Source of the DNA: Alphaproteobacteria bacterium
GTDB taxonomy: Bacteria; Pseudomonadota; Alphaproteobacteria; Rickettsiales; UBA998
DNA length: 64,000 nucleotides
Direction: 5' to 3'
NCBI GenBank assembly: GCA_004292675.1
Contig: RDXO01000017.1
Coordinates: 45,405-109,404, forward strand
The translations under genes were made by a program, and so were the position numbers. The notes below the pieces were generated by a model. That model saw only the letters and a list, made by a program, of their open reading frames with translations, had not been told where the DNA came from and ran no database searches. Of this stretch, positions 52,307 through 61,558 are shown one piece after another. Positions within the stretch are counted from its first letter, which is position 1; each line of letters opens with the position of its first letter.

Positions 52307-52909
52307 ATGATAAAAAAAGTATCTTCTTATATTGTTCCGCTTAGTATTTTATTTTTTGCTGGATGTTCAGAAATCCCTATTTCTGCTTATGCAAACAGAG
52401 GGACGCCCGAATCATTACTGGATGTATCTTCAGAAGTGGTAACGGTGCAACTTTCTTCTCCTGATTCCGCCATGGAGATACAGGAGTGGATTGAAAGCGA
52501 TCAGCCGACACGTGCAGAAGTGCATTGCACTGAAGCGAATGCTGCTGCATGTGATACAGCAGAGCAATCATTGCAGCTTTATGGTGTTGATTATGAGCGT
52601 ATTCCGTCTGATGTTGATGAGCTGAATCTTATTTATGAGCGTGTCGTGGCAAATGATTGTGAGAATCGTTATATAGCGAACCGCATCAACCCGTATAATT
52701 TACATCATCCACATTATGGATGTTCGATTGCATCAAATATGGTGCAAATGGTGAGCGATAGAAGGCAATTTGTTAACCCATCTTTGCTAGGATTTGTTGA
52801 TGGAATGCAAGCGGTTCAAGATGTCGGTAAATACCGTACCTTTAAGTCGCGTGAATTCTTTAAGCGAGAAGCCACCGTTGCCAGCGTTCGTTCGGGTGGT
52901 GGACGTTAA
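52307..52909 (+). CDS. cpaD: CpaD pilus biogenesis lipoprotein
   Basis: 200 aa. Lipobox FAGC places the lipid Cys at about residue 19. Family marks: ANDCENRYIANRINPYNLHHPHYGCSIASNMVQMV and PSLLGFVDGMQAVQD. CpaD/TadE-region lipoproteins help localise the secretin. It starts right after the cpaC stop. Confidence 0.87.
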   Translation: MIKKVSSYIVPLSILFFAGCSEIPISAYANRGTPESLLDVSSEVVTVQLSSPDSAMEIQEWIESDQPTRAEVHCTEANAAACDTAEQSLQLYGVDYERIPSDVDELNLIYERVVANDCENRYIANRINPYNLHHPHYGCSIASNMVQMVSDRRQFVNPSLLGFVDGMQAVQDVGKYRTFKSREFFKREATVASVRSGGGR

Positions 52910-52936
52910 ACCTAGTTGTCTTTAAGCGAGTATCGT

Positions 52937-54079
52937 ATGGAACTTAGCCCTGTATTAGCGATTGTTACACATCCTTCGGAAACAGAATCTATTACATGGG
53001 TAACCCGTGCGCTTGGTTATCAGAGAGCCGAGATCGTGCAAGGTACGCCCTTAGATGCTGCTCGTCATATTAATGAGATGCGCTATAACCCTAAATATAT
53101 TATTGTATTTATCGGTGATCGCAAACATGATGTATTGGCTGAGCTTGATGCTTTGGCTGAGCAGTGCGATTCACATACACGCGTTGTGGTGATTGGTAAT
53201 GCGAATGATATTAGCTTCTACCGCTCGCTTCGTGATCGAGGGATTGTTGAGTATTTTAACTATCCTTTGCCTGTTGATGAGGTGAGAAATGCCTTGTTCC
53301 AGAATAATATTTCTGGAGAGTGCATTGGAAAAGTTATTTCGTTTATTGGCGGTGGGGCAGGTGATGGTTCGAGCATGGTCGCGTTAAATACAGCGTATTT
53401 ATTAGCGAGGAATCATAAGAAACGTGTTGTTCTGGTCGATTTAGATTATCAATTTGGAATGGTTGCGCGTCAGTTGGAGCTTCAAACAAGCTACAGTATC
53501 AAGGAAATATTTGATCATCCTGAACGTGGCGTGGATGGAACATTAGTCGAACGTATGGTGGTGCATTATCGTGACGGTATGGATGTCATCGTATCCCCTA
53601 CCCAACTTAATTTTATGCCGAGTCTTGAGCCTGAAATTATACGAGATTTTGTAGGTCATCTTTCTGCAAAATATGATTATGTTGTTTTGGATATTCCTCA
53701 TAGCTGGAATCCATGGGTTTCATCTGTGATTAGTTTTAGTGATCATATTGTGCTTGTGGCGCAGTTGTTGCTTAAATCTATTACCCATAGTTCACGATTA
53801 TTGGCGTTATGGGGCGATTTGGGGCTTTCGGAAAAGACGATTTCTGTGGTGGTCAATCGTAGTGGGTCTCGCTATAAAGAGGCGGTGCATCCTAAGGATT
53901 TTGAAAGGATTTTAGGTCGTCCTATTGGTTTTTATCTTCCTAATGATATTAAAACTATTTGTCATTCGGAAAATAAAGGTGTGCCGATCGCGGATGTGGG
54001 TAAGACTTTTTTGGGGAGTGAATTAGAAAAAATTGCACGCTCCATTGCTGAAGATGCGCATCTGAATGGAGGTGTATAA
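52937..54079 (+). CDS. cpaE: CpaE/TadZ pilus localisation ATPase-like protein
   Basis: 380 aa from ATG 52937 (a TTG at 52916 is also in frame). An N-terminal receiver-like domain without the phospho-Asp (about 5-125) precedes a MinD/ParA-like domain. The P-loop reads SFIGGGAGDGSSMVALN, without the lysines of a normal deviant Walker A (KGGxGKT). VVLVDLDYQFGMV and YDYVVLDIPHSW are the switch/Walker B regions. TadZ proteins place the pilus at one pole and often have weakened ATP sites. TAATG overlap couples it to cpaF. Confidence 0.9.
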   Translation: MELSPVLAIVTHPSETESITWVTRALGYQRAEIVQGTPLDAARHINEMRYNPKYIIVFIGDRKHDVLAELDALAEQCDSHTRVVVIGNANDISFYRSLRDRGIVEYFNYPLPVDEVRNALFQNNISGECIGKVISFIGGGAGDGSSMVALNTAYLLARNHKKRVVLVDLDYQFGMVARQLELQTSYSIKEIFDHPERGVDGTLVERMVVHYRDGMDVIVSPTQLNFMPSLEPEIIRDFVGHLSAKYDYVVLDIPHSWNPWVSSVISFSDHIVLVAQLLLKSITHSSRLLALWGDLGLSEKTISVVVNRSGSRYKEAVHPKDFERILGRPIGFYLPNDIKTICHSENKGVPIADVGKTFLGSELEKIARSIAEDAHLNGGV

Positions 54080-55662
54080 TGTTTGGAAAAAAACCTGGTT
54101 CTGATGGTGCAAATGGCGTTCCAAAATCGTATTCATCTACTCCCCCTACGTCTGTTCCTGTGGGTGATGCTCAGGATGGATATGCCGAAGATCAAGCGAA
54201 TAATGATAGTGCGCATCGTCAGATGGTGCCTGTTGGCGCAGTTGAATCCGTTTCTTCTCGCGTGGCGGTACGCGATGAACAGCAATTACGGACACAATTT
54301 GGACAAGAGCGTCAAGCGACCCGTTCTTCTTCCGTTCATGCAGAATTGGGGGTGGAGACATTACGGTTTCTTGATAAGAATCTTGAAACTCCTAAAATGG
54401 TAGAGGTTCGCAATCAATTAATTGCAGAATTGGTTGATAAAATTGATATTAATACGATTTATCAATTATCGGAAGATCGTAGAAAAAAACGAATGGCTGT
54501 AGAAATTGCGAAATTACTACAGCATATTGAAGCCCCCCTAACATCTGCACAATTATCATTGATTCAAGATCAAGTGATTGATGAAGTTTTGGGTTTTGGG
54601 CCGTTAGAACCTTTATTGCGCGATCCCGATGTGTCAGACATCATGATTAATACCGCAAAGCTGGTTTTTATTGAACGTCAAGGGAAGATTTATCTTAGCG
54701 ATGTCACCTTTGTGAGTGAGTCGCATTTAATGGCGATTATTCAACGTATTGTGACCCGTGTAGGCAGGAGAATTGATGAAGCAAGCCCTATGGTTGATGC
54801 GCGTTTGCCCGATGGATCACGGTTTAATGCGATTATTCCACCCTTGGCTCTTGATGGCGCATTGGTTTCTATCAGAAAATTTAAGAAAAATAAAATTACA
54901 CTCTCAGATTATGTGAATTATGATTCGCTCACGCCTGAAATGGCGCGGTTTTTATCCATTTGTGGTGAGATACGTTTGAATATCATTATTTCTGGCGGAA
55001 CGGGAAGTGGTAAAACTACCTTGTTAAATGCGATCTCGAACCATATTGGTAAGGGTGAACGGGTGATTACCATTGAAGATGCCGCAGAATTGCAGCTTGC
55101 TCAGCCGCATGTTTTGCGTCTTGAGACGCGCCCATCATCCGCAGAGGGTGTGGGTGAAATAACGCAACGTCAGCTTGTGAAAAATGCCTTGCGTATGCGC
55201 CCTGATCGCATTATTTTGGGGGAGATTCGTGGCGATGAAGTGATTGATGTGCTTTCTGCAATGAATACTGGTCATGATGGATCATTAGCAACCATTCACT
55301 CAAACTCTCCGCGTGATTGTTTGTCACGTATTGAAAATTTGGTGAATATGTCGGGCGTGAAGGTAAGTGATACGTCATTGCGCTATCAAATATCAAGTGC
55401 TGTTCAACTGATTGTGCAGCTTCAACGTATGCGTGACGGTCGTCGTCGTATTACGCATATTGAAGAAGTCGTAGGAGTAGAAGGGGATGTGATGATATCA
55501 CAAACATTATTTAGTTATAAATCAAAGGGCATGGATGCAAAAGGCAATCTTCTTGGTGAGTTCAAATCGCACGGGATACGTCCTAGATTTTTGCCGCGAG
55601 CGGAATATTTTAATCGTGAGCAAGATTTATTAGAGTGCTTAGGTTTAGCGCGCGTTGGGTGA
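54079..55662 (+). CDS. cpaF: Tad pilus assembly ATPase CpaF/TadA
   Basis: 527 aa. A Ser/Gln-rich, probably disordered N-terminus (1-90) is followed by the N-domain (DQVIDEVLGFGPLEPLLRDPDVSDIMIN) and the RecA-like core: Walker A SGGTGSGKTTLLNAIS, Asp box ERVITIEDAAELQL, His box, MRPDRIILGEIRGDEVIDVL, and MNTGHDGSLATIHSNSPRD. It is a secretion ATPase of the type IV pilus class and powers both extension and retraction in Tad systems. Confidence 0.96.
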   Translation: MFGKKPGSDGANGVPKSYSSTPPTSVPVGDAQDGYAEDQANNDSAHRQMVPVGAVESVSSRVAVRDEQQLRTQFGQERQATRSSSVHAELGVETLRFLDKNLETPKMVEVRNQLIAELVDKIDINTIYQLSEDRRKKRMAVEIAKLLQHIEAPLTSAQLSLIQDQVIDEVLGFGPLEPLLRDPDVSDIMINTAKLVFIERQGKIYLSDVTFVSESHLMAIIQRIVTRVGRRIDEASPMVDARLPDGSRFNAIIPPLALDGALVSIRKFKKNKITLSDYVNYDSLTPEMARFLSICGEIRLNIIISGGTGSGKTTLLNAISNHIGKGERVITIEDAAELQLAQPHVLRLETRPSSAEGVGEITQRQLVKNALRMRPDRIILGEIRGDEVIDVLSAMNTGHDGSLATIHSNSPRDCLSRIENLVNMSGVKVSDTSLRYQISSAVQLIVQLQRMRDGRRRITHIEEVVGVEGDVMISQTLFSYKSKGMDAKGNLLGEFKSHGIRPRFLPRAEYFNREQDLLECLGLARVG

Positions 55663-55668
55663 GAAGAA

Positions 55669-56649
55669 ATGGTAGTAGTTGTTATTGGAATTATAGTATT
55701 TATATCAGTATATGTATTGTTTAACCGTTTATTTGCGGGGCGTTATGCGGCGGAGACGGAGCATATGCGCCATGTTTTAGAGCAAGTGCGCCAAGAGACG
55801 CACCGCTCGCAAGCGCAACGCGATCAATTTGACGAAACACTTGCCATATTGAAAGCCGATATTAATGATTCTGCTTCGTTGAAGACTCTATCGTTGATTC
55901 CTTTTGTGGGAAAGGACTTTGTGCTAAAAGCCATTCGCGCTGGTCGTCAGCATAAGGCTGGTTCGTATCTTGTGATGATACTCGGATTATTCGTTGTGGG
56001 GAATATGGCGGTATTGATTGCAGCCCTAGACCCTTTGTGGCATATAGCTGCGTGTTTATTTCCTTTTTGGTGGTGTAATAAACGTCTTAAAGTCGCTATC
56101 AGGAAGCGTAATGATAAATTCATTGACATGTTTCCAGATGTCTTGGATATGATTGTACGGAGCGTAAAATCAGGCTTTCCTATTAATAGTGCGATTACGA
56201 TGGTTGCTGAAAATATGGAAGAACCTGTTCGTGGCGAATTTCGTCAGCTTGCGGATGAATTGGCGTTAGGGCGCACCTTAAATGAAGCATTGCAGCGTCT
56301 CGCAACGCGTGTGGATGAGCAAGATATTCGCTTTTTTGTGGTGGTATTACGCGTGCAACAAGAAACTGGAGGGGGGTTAGCTGAAATTATTTCAAATCTT
56401 TCTAACATTATTCGCAAACGCAAACAGTTGCGCCATAAAATTCGCGCCATGACATCCGAAGGGCGTGCAACGGGGATCATTTTAGGGGCAGTTCCAATAG
56501 TGCTTTTTGGAGCATTGTTGCTTGTTGCGCCCGATCACCTTGATCCGCTTTTTTCAACGACCATGGGTAATATTATGTCAGGAGTGATTATTGCGTTGAT
56601 TATCGGTTCAAATTTGATCGTTCGTCGCATGGTACAGATAGATATCTAA
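55669..56649 (+). CDS. tadB: Tad inner-membrane platform protein TadB
   Basis: 326 aa. N-terminal membrane span (about 3-20), a helical cytoplasmic region, paired spans (about 100-140), then the T2SSF domain: FPDVLDMIVRSVKSGFPINSAITMVAENMEEPVRGEFRQLADELALGRTLNEALQRLA, and two C-terminal spans. With TadC it forms the platform on which CpaF acts. It starts 6 bp after cpaF. Confidence 0.93.
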   Translation: MVVVVIGIIVFISVYVLFNRLFAGRYAAETEHMRHVLEQVRQETHRSQAQRDQFDETLAILKADINDSASLKTLSLIPFVGKDFVLKAIRAGRQHKAGSYLVMILGLFVVGNMAVLIAALDPLWHIAACLFPFWWCNKRLKVAIRKRNDKFIDMFPDVLDMIVRSVKSGFPINSAITMVAENMEEPVRGEFRQLADELALGRTLNEALQRLATRVDEQDIRFFVVVLRVQQETGGGLAEIISNLSNIIRKRKQLRHKIRAMTSEGRATGIILGAVPIVLFGALLLVAPDHLDPLFSTTMGNIMSGVIIALIIGSNLIVRRMVQIDI

Positions 56650-56674
56650 TTAAAGAGAAATTGGGTTACATAAT

Positions 56675-57610
56675 ATGAATTATATAAGCGCAGCCGTTGT
56701 TGGCATAATATTTTTTGTTCTTTACTTGATGGTAAATGCATTCGCAGCACGTAAAGACAGACTGAAAAAGTTTGAACGTGATGCGCGGTTAACACGTTCC
56801 TATAGTGAATTAGGATTGGCTGAAGGTATAGAATCTGTTGAATTAGAACAAGATTATTCTCCTTTGGCGCAATCACTGCATCGTATGATGGATGTATTCG
56901 GCTTTGATGTTGATAAAAACCTCAAAGAATGGCGTACCTCTGCTATGCGTGCGGGCATGACCTCACCGAATGCTCCGATTTTTTTGATGTTTTATCAGCG
57001 TATTGCAGGTTATCTGATAGCTCTATTTGGAGGTATGATCCTCATGATGACGCAAGACAATATGGGCATGATGTTGTTTGGTGGCTTGCTGATGATTATA
57101 GGATTATTTGGGAGCAAATTATTAGTTTCAAACAATACGGCAAAACGTAAGAAAAGTTTATTGCGTTCTTTTCCTGATGGTTTGGATCTTATGGTGGTGT
57201 GCGTGGAATCTGGTTTAGCACTTGATGCCGCTGTCAACCGTGTGTGCGATGAGCTATCTTTTGCCCATCCTGCACTTGCTGTAGAATTGAATCAGACGCG
57301 GTTAGAATTGGCATTGTTGAATAATCGATCGCAAGCACTTATGAATCTTGCGGAGCGCACAGATTTGGTTGCTTATCGTTCTCTTGTCGCGGCTCTTATT
57401 CAAACAGAGCGTTTTGGTACGAGTCTGACGGATACGTTGCGTGTGCTTTCTGATGATTATCGTCAAACGCGTCTGATGATCGCGGAAGAAAAAGCGGGAA
57501 GATTACCTGCTCTTATCTCTATTCCCTTAATTACATGCTTGCTCCCTGCGTTGATGCTTCTTGTGCTTGGACCAGCGGCGATTAAAGTGATGGCAATGAG
57601 TTCGGATTAA
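56675..57610 (+). CDS. tadC: Tad inner-membrane platform protein TadC
   Basis: 311 aa, the same T2SSF fold as TadB: N-terminal span, paired spans near 110-150, SFPDGLDLMVVCVESGLALDAAVNRVCDEL, LVAALIQTERFGTSLTDTLRVLSDDYRQTRLMIAEEKAGRLPALISIPLITCLLPALMLLVLGPA. Last gene of the operon. Usual followers (tadD, tadE/F/G) are absent. Confidence 0.93.
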   Translation: MNYISAAVVGIIFFVLYLMVNAFAARKDRLKKFERDARLTRSYSELGLAEGIESVELEQDYSPLAQSLHRMMDVFGFDVDKNLKEWRTSAMRAGMTSPNAPIFLMFYQRIAGYLIALFGGMILMMTQDNMGMMLFGGLLMIIGLFGSKLLVSNNTAKRKKSLLRSFPDGLDLMVVCVESGLALDAAVNRVCDELSFAHPALAVELNQTRLELALLNNRSQALMNLAERTDLVAYRSLVAALIQTERFGTSLTDTLRVLSDDYRQTRLMIAEEKAGRLPALISIPLITCLLPALMLLVLGPAAIKVMAMSSD

Positions 57611-57644
57611 ATCATTGTTGCTTTGAGTTCATCTTGTTGGAATA

Positions 57645-57690
57645 AACCTATCGATAATGCATAGCACGTTTCGATAGGTTGCTTCTTTTT
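57645..57690 (+). terminator. Terminator of the cpa/tad operon
   Basis: A perfect 10-bp stem AACCTATCGA / TCGATAGGTT is followed by GCTTCTTTTT. It lies 35 bp after the tadC stop. A third CCTATCGA copy at about 57701 could pair with the right arm instead and belongs to the family B repeat region. Confidence 0.55.
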
Positions 57691-57733
57691 CAAGAACACG
57701 CCTATCGAAATTCGTGGCACTCATTCAGATGGT

Positions 57734-57798
57734 TATAGCGCGAACTCACGATAGGGTACGCCGATGTAAACGTAACTAACCTATCGTGACGCGCTATA
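57734..57798 (+). repeat. Palindromic repeat, family B copy 2
   Basis: TATAGCGCG-AACT-CACGATAGG / CCTATCGTG-AC-GCGCTATA: nine pairs, a small internal loop, and eight more pairs, enclosing GTACGCCGATGTAAACGTAACTAA. It aligns with 7121-7194. It ends 18 bp before the ntrY start, so it would lie in the ntrY leader and may affect its translation or transcript stability. Confidence 0.75.
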
Positions 57799-57816
57799 GC
57801 GTGAATAGGAATAATT

Positions 57817-59901
57817 ATGTCATGGTCACTTGTCGGGTTACCTGAATTATTTTCAGGTTTGTCCTTTTCTACCCTAGTACCTATTTTTATTGGAGGTGGG
57901 ATTGTTTCTGCCGTCGCCTTGGCGTTGATTCGGCGGATTCTGGGGATGCGTGCTGCATTGAAGCGTGGTTATGCGGGAGCGCAGTTGCATACGCAAGTGG
58001 TGAAAACCTTTTCGTTGGTAACGATTATTCCAACCGTGGTGATTTCCATTTTTTCCATTGCGTTTTTTTATTATGGTATTAAAGATTGGTTTAATGAAAG
58101 AATTACCATAGTATTACAAGAATCCGTTGCCGTGGCGGAGGCGTATCTTGCAGAACATGAGCGTACCTTGCGTGCCGATGCTGGGGCTATGGCTAATGAT
58201 ATTGCACGTGAATTGCCCTTAGTCCATGCCAATCCCGCAATGTTTTCGGAGATTCTCAATAGTCAGGTAGCATTACGATCACTTTCTGAGGCAGTGGTGT
58301 TAGCGGAACATCGTGAATTAGCACGATCATTATTGAGTTTTTCCTTAAGTTTTGAAACATTGCCCGACAATGTGATCGATGCAGCGCGTGCAGGCGAGGT
58401 GGTAATCTTCAAGCGGGATGATCGCATTTTTGCTGTGGTGGCACTGGATGCGTTTCAGGAGACTTATTTGGTGGTGAGCCGTATTATCGATGGTAAAATA
58501 CTGAATCATATTGAAGAATCAGAAGGGGCGGCACGTACATTTGAGGAACAAAAAAATACAATCAATCAGTTGCAAATGATTTTTGTGGTGGTTTTTATTT
58601 TGGTGACGTTAATGTTACTCTTGGGTGTGATTTGGTATGGGATCAGCTTTGCTTCACGTCTGGCCATTCCACTCATCACGCTGGCACAGGCAACGGAGCG
58701 TGTGCGGGCAGGGGATTATTCTATTCAGATTGAGGATGATACCGATCATGAAGAAATGCAGATGTTGATTCGTCATTTTAATCGGATGACGGAACAGCTT
58801 TATCAGCAGCGGATGGAATTGACGCAAGCAACGCGTATGTTGGATCAGCGTCGTCGGTTTATGGAAACCGTTTTAGGTGGTGTTTCTGCGGGGATTATCG
58901 CGCTTGATACTAATTTTGTGGTAAGCCTTTCTAATATTTCGGCAATGAATTTGCTCGGATTCCATCATGAACGTAATATGATTGGGCAATCGCTACGGAC
59001 ATTAGTTCCTGAATTGAGTGCGGTTTTAGAACATGCACAAAAATATCAAAGCACGATCCATCAGGAGCAAGTTGAGATAAGGCGTGGCAATAAGATCATG
59101 ATTTTTCAGGTAAAAATATCTGCTGAGATGAGCCAATCTTATATTGAAGGTTTTATTGTGACATTGGATGATATTACGCCACTGATTGCAGCGCAGCGCA
59201 GTGCGGCGTGGTCGGATGTGGCGCGTCGCGTTGCGCATGAGATTAAAAATCCGTTGACACCTATCAAATTATCGGTGGATCGGTTGCGTAAAAAATTTAT
59301 TCCCGAAGATGCCGTGGAGCGTGAGGCGTTTTTGCGTTATTTGGAAACAATCAGCCGACATTTGCGTGATATTGGGCGCATTGTCGAAGAATTTTCTTCT
59401 TTTGCACGTATGCCCGCCCCGCGTTTTGCTGTGGTAGATATTAAACCATTGCTTGAGAGCGCATGTTTTTCGTGCGAGACAAGTTTTCCGGAGATGCGAT
59501 GCTTCTTTGAATCGCTGGAATCGGAGATATTCTTGCTTTGTGATGAAGCGCAACTATCACAAGTGATGACGAATCTTCTCAAAAATGCCGCAGAAAGTAT
59601 TGAACGCCGCGAAGATCCAAGTGAGCAAGGGTGGATTCATATGCAGTGTGTGGCAACGCCCCAAACATGGGTGTTGACAGTCAATGATAATGGTGTGGGA
59701 TTTCCCGAGGAGCTGATTCCGCGTATCATGGAACCCTATGTGACGACGCGATCTAAGGGGACGGGGCTTGGTCTGGCGATAGTCAAAAAAATCATTGAAG
59801 ACCACAAAGGCAGCATCACGGTAGAGAATAGAGAAGGGGGGGGAGCGATAGTATGCATTATTTTTCCAAGAAATCTTGCAATTCTTGAAAAAGATGGCTA
59901 A
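57817..59901 (+). CDS. ntrY: Nitrogen-regulation sensor histidine kinase NtrY
   Basis: 694 aa. Membrane spans near 18-40, 62-88 and 250-275 bracket an extracytoplasmic region. HAMP (ASRLAIPLITLAQATERVRAGDYSIQ), PAS (FMETVLGGVSAGIIALD), HisKA with phospho-His in VARRVAHEIKNPLTPIKLS, and HATPase (QVMTNLLKNAAESIE, GTGLGLAIVKKIIEDHKG) follow. It phosphorylates NtrX, encoded 172 bp downstream. In alphaproteobacteria NtrYX also responds to redox and envelope signals. ntrB and ntrC are not adjacent. Confidence 0.95.
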   Translation: MSWSLVGLPELFSGLSFSTLVPIFIGGGIVSAVALALIRRILGMRAALKRGYAGAQLHTQVVKTFSLVTIIPTVVISIFSIAFFYYGIKDWFNERITIVLQESVAVAEAYLAEHERTLRADAGAMANDIARELPLVHANPAMFSEILNSQVALRSLSEAVVLAEHRELARSLLSFSLSFETLPDNVIDAARAGEVVIFKRDDRIFAVVALDAFQETYLVVSRIIDGKILNHIEESEGAARTFEEQKNTINQLQMIFVVVFILVTLMLLLGVIWYGISFASRLAIPLITLAQATERVRAGDYSIQIEDDTDHEEMQMLIRHFNRMTEQLYQQRMELTQATRMLDQRRRFMETVLGGVSAGIIALDTNFVVSLSNISAMNLLGFHHERNMIGQSLRTLVPELSAVLEHAQKYQSTIHQEQVEIRRGNKIMIFQVKISAEMSQSYIEGFIVTLDDITPLIAAQRSAAWSDVARRVAHEIKNPLTPIKLSVDRLRKKFIPEDAVEREAFLRYLETISRHLRDIGRIVEEFSSFARMPAPRFAVVDIKPLLESACFSCETSFPEMRCFFESLESEIFLLCDEAQLSQVMTNLLKNAAESIERREDPSEQGWIHMQCVATPQTWVLTVNDNGVGFPEELIPRIMEPYVTTRSKGTGLGLAIVKKIIEDHKGSITVENREGGGAIVCIIFPRNLAILEKDG

Positions 59902-60073
59902 TGTATCGCTTGTGTTACATGTCACTGACATGTCACGATGTTGTTTTTTTGTTGAGACGTAACGCATTATTAATAAAACTACTATATGGATGATTGAATC
60001 AAGCGTAATAATTTTATGAACAGAAGCATGATGATACGGAACTACATAATAAAAATAAAAGGGGAGAACACCT

Positions 60074-61468
60074 ATGTTTAATGACATCCTAGTTGTGGAT
60101 GATGAAGCAGATATCCGTAATTTGATTTCAGAAATACTTGTCGATGAAGGATTATCTGTGCGAACCGCCAAGAATAGTGATTTGGCACTACGTTCACTTG
60201 CAGAGCGTGTACCTAGTTTAATGATACTGGATATTTGGTTGCAGGGTAGCGAATTGGATGGTTTGGGCATATTAGAATTATGCCAAGAGCGTTATCCAAG
60301 CCTACCCGTGATCATGATTAGTGGTCATGGCAATATTGAAACAGCGGTGAATTCCATCAAAATGGGTGCTTTTGATTTTATCGAAAAACCTTTTGAGGCG
60401 GATCATTTGCTTCATGCGGTGAATAAGGCAAGTGAGCTTTCACGCCTTCGACGTGAAAATGAAGAGCTGAAATTGCGTGGCAAGATAGAAAATACGCTGC
60501 TTGGTAAATCTCCTGCTATTTGTCAGGTACGTTCGATCATAGAAAAAGTCGCACCAACCAACAGCCGTGTGTTGATTACGGGTGAAGAAGGCACAGGAAA
60601 AGAAGTGGTGGCACGTTTGTTGCACGAAAATTCCGCACGCAACCAAGCCCCGTTTATCATGCTGAATTCGGCGAGTTTGCATCCTTCACAGGTGGATGCC
60701 GAGTTGTTTGGTATGGAATCTACCAGCCCAGGTGGTGGAGCAGAATCGCTTGGATTATTTGAACGCGCTCATGGTGGCACGCTCTTTATTGATGAAATTG
60801 CTGATATGTCGCGTGAAACACAAGGAAAAGTCCTTAAAGCATTGCATGAACAATCGTTTGAACGTGTGGGCGGGACAAAACGTGTATCGGTGGATGTGAG
60901 GGTGATTGCAGCAACCAATCGTGATTTGAAGCGTGAAATGGAGCGTGGCAATTTCCGTGAAGACCTCTATTACCGCCTCAGTGTCGTGCCGATTCATATG
61001 CCAGCATTGCGTGAACGACGCGAAGATATACCTGAATTATGTGATTTTTTCATGCGCGCATCTGCAAAATCAGCAGGTATTTCTATGCGTGATATTGCTG
61101 CAGAAGCCATGGCAGTGCTGCAAGCCTATCATTGGCCGGGAAATATCCGCCATTTGCGCAATGTGATTGAGTGGATGCTGATTATGTCTACAGGGCGTTC
61201 GACGCAAGTGTTGGATGAAATGATGTTGCCACCTGAATTGCGTGCGCAAAATGGTGCAGTCAGTGCGCAAGATGATGGCAATGCCATTATGGCGATGCCC
61301 CTTCGAGAAGCTCGTGAGGTCTTTGAAAAACAATATCTCATGACGCAAATTGCACGTTTTGGTGGGAATATATCCAAGACAGCTTCTTTTATTGGCATGG
61401 AACGCTCAGCATTACATCGCAAATTAAAGTTGCTTGGCATCCATAATGATGAGAAGATTCTAGCGTAG
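60074..61468 (+). CDS. ntrX: Response regulator NtrX
   Basis: 464 aa; AGGGGAGAA precedes the ATG. Receiver (DILVVDDEADIRNLI, phospho-Asp in LMILDIWLQG, SGHGNIETAV, FIEKPFEA), AAA+ domain with Walker A GEEGTGKEVVARLLH and LFERAHGGTLFIDEIADM, and a C-terminal Fis-type helix-turn-helix (FGGNISKTASFIGMERSALHRKLKLLGI). The GAFTGA loop that contacts sigma54 is replaced (GMESTSPGGGAESLG), as in other alphaproteobacterial NtrX, so it probably does not activate sigma54. REC-dependent binding to DNA is likely. Confidence 0.95.
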   Translation: MFNDILVVDDEADIRNLISEILVDEGLSVRTAKNSDLALRSLAERVPSLMILDIWLQGSELDGLGILELCQERYPSLPVIMISGHGNIETAVNSIKMGAFDFIEKPFEADHLLHAVNKASELSRLRRENEELKLRGKIENTLLGKSPAICQVRSIIEKVAPTNSRVLITGEEGTGKEVVARLLHENSARNQAPFIMLNSASLHPSQVDAELFGMESTSPGGGAESLGLFERAHGGTLFIDEIADMSRETQGKVLKALHEQSFERVGGTKRVSVDVRVIAATNRDLKREMERGNFREDLYYRLSVVPIHMPALRERREDIPELCDFFMRASAKSAGISMRDIAAEAMAVLQAYHWPGNIRHLRNVIEWMLIMSTGRSTQVLDEMMLPPELRAQNGAVSAQDDGNAIMAMPLREAREVFEKQYLMTQIARFGGNISKTASFIGMERSALHRKLKLLGIHNDEKILA

Positions 61469-61491
61469 AGATGCGGGTGAGTGATAGCGTG

Positions 61492-61529
61492 GGTGCTTTA
61501 TCATGGGATTTTTTTCGTGATAAAGCACC
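61492..61529. terminator. Hairpin between ntrX and trkA
   Basis: A perfect 12-bp stem GGTGCTTTATCA / TGATAAAGCACC encloses a T-rich loop. No T-run follows. It lies 23 bp after the ntrX stop and 30 bp before trkA and may reduce read-through. Confidence 0.5.
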
Positions 61530-61558
61530 AATACTATAGATAATGCGTGGTGGGTGTA

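Noticed and set aside
59557..60270. 237-codon minus-strand frame across the ntrY end and ntrX start
   Set aside because: It is antisense to two well-supported genes and has no recognisable domain or ribosome site.
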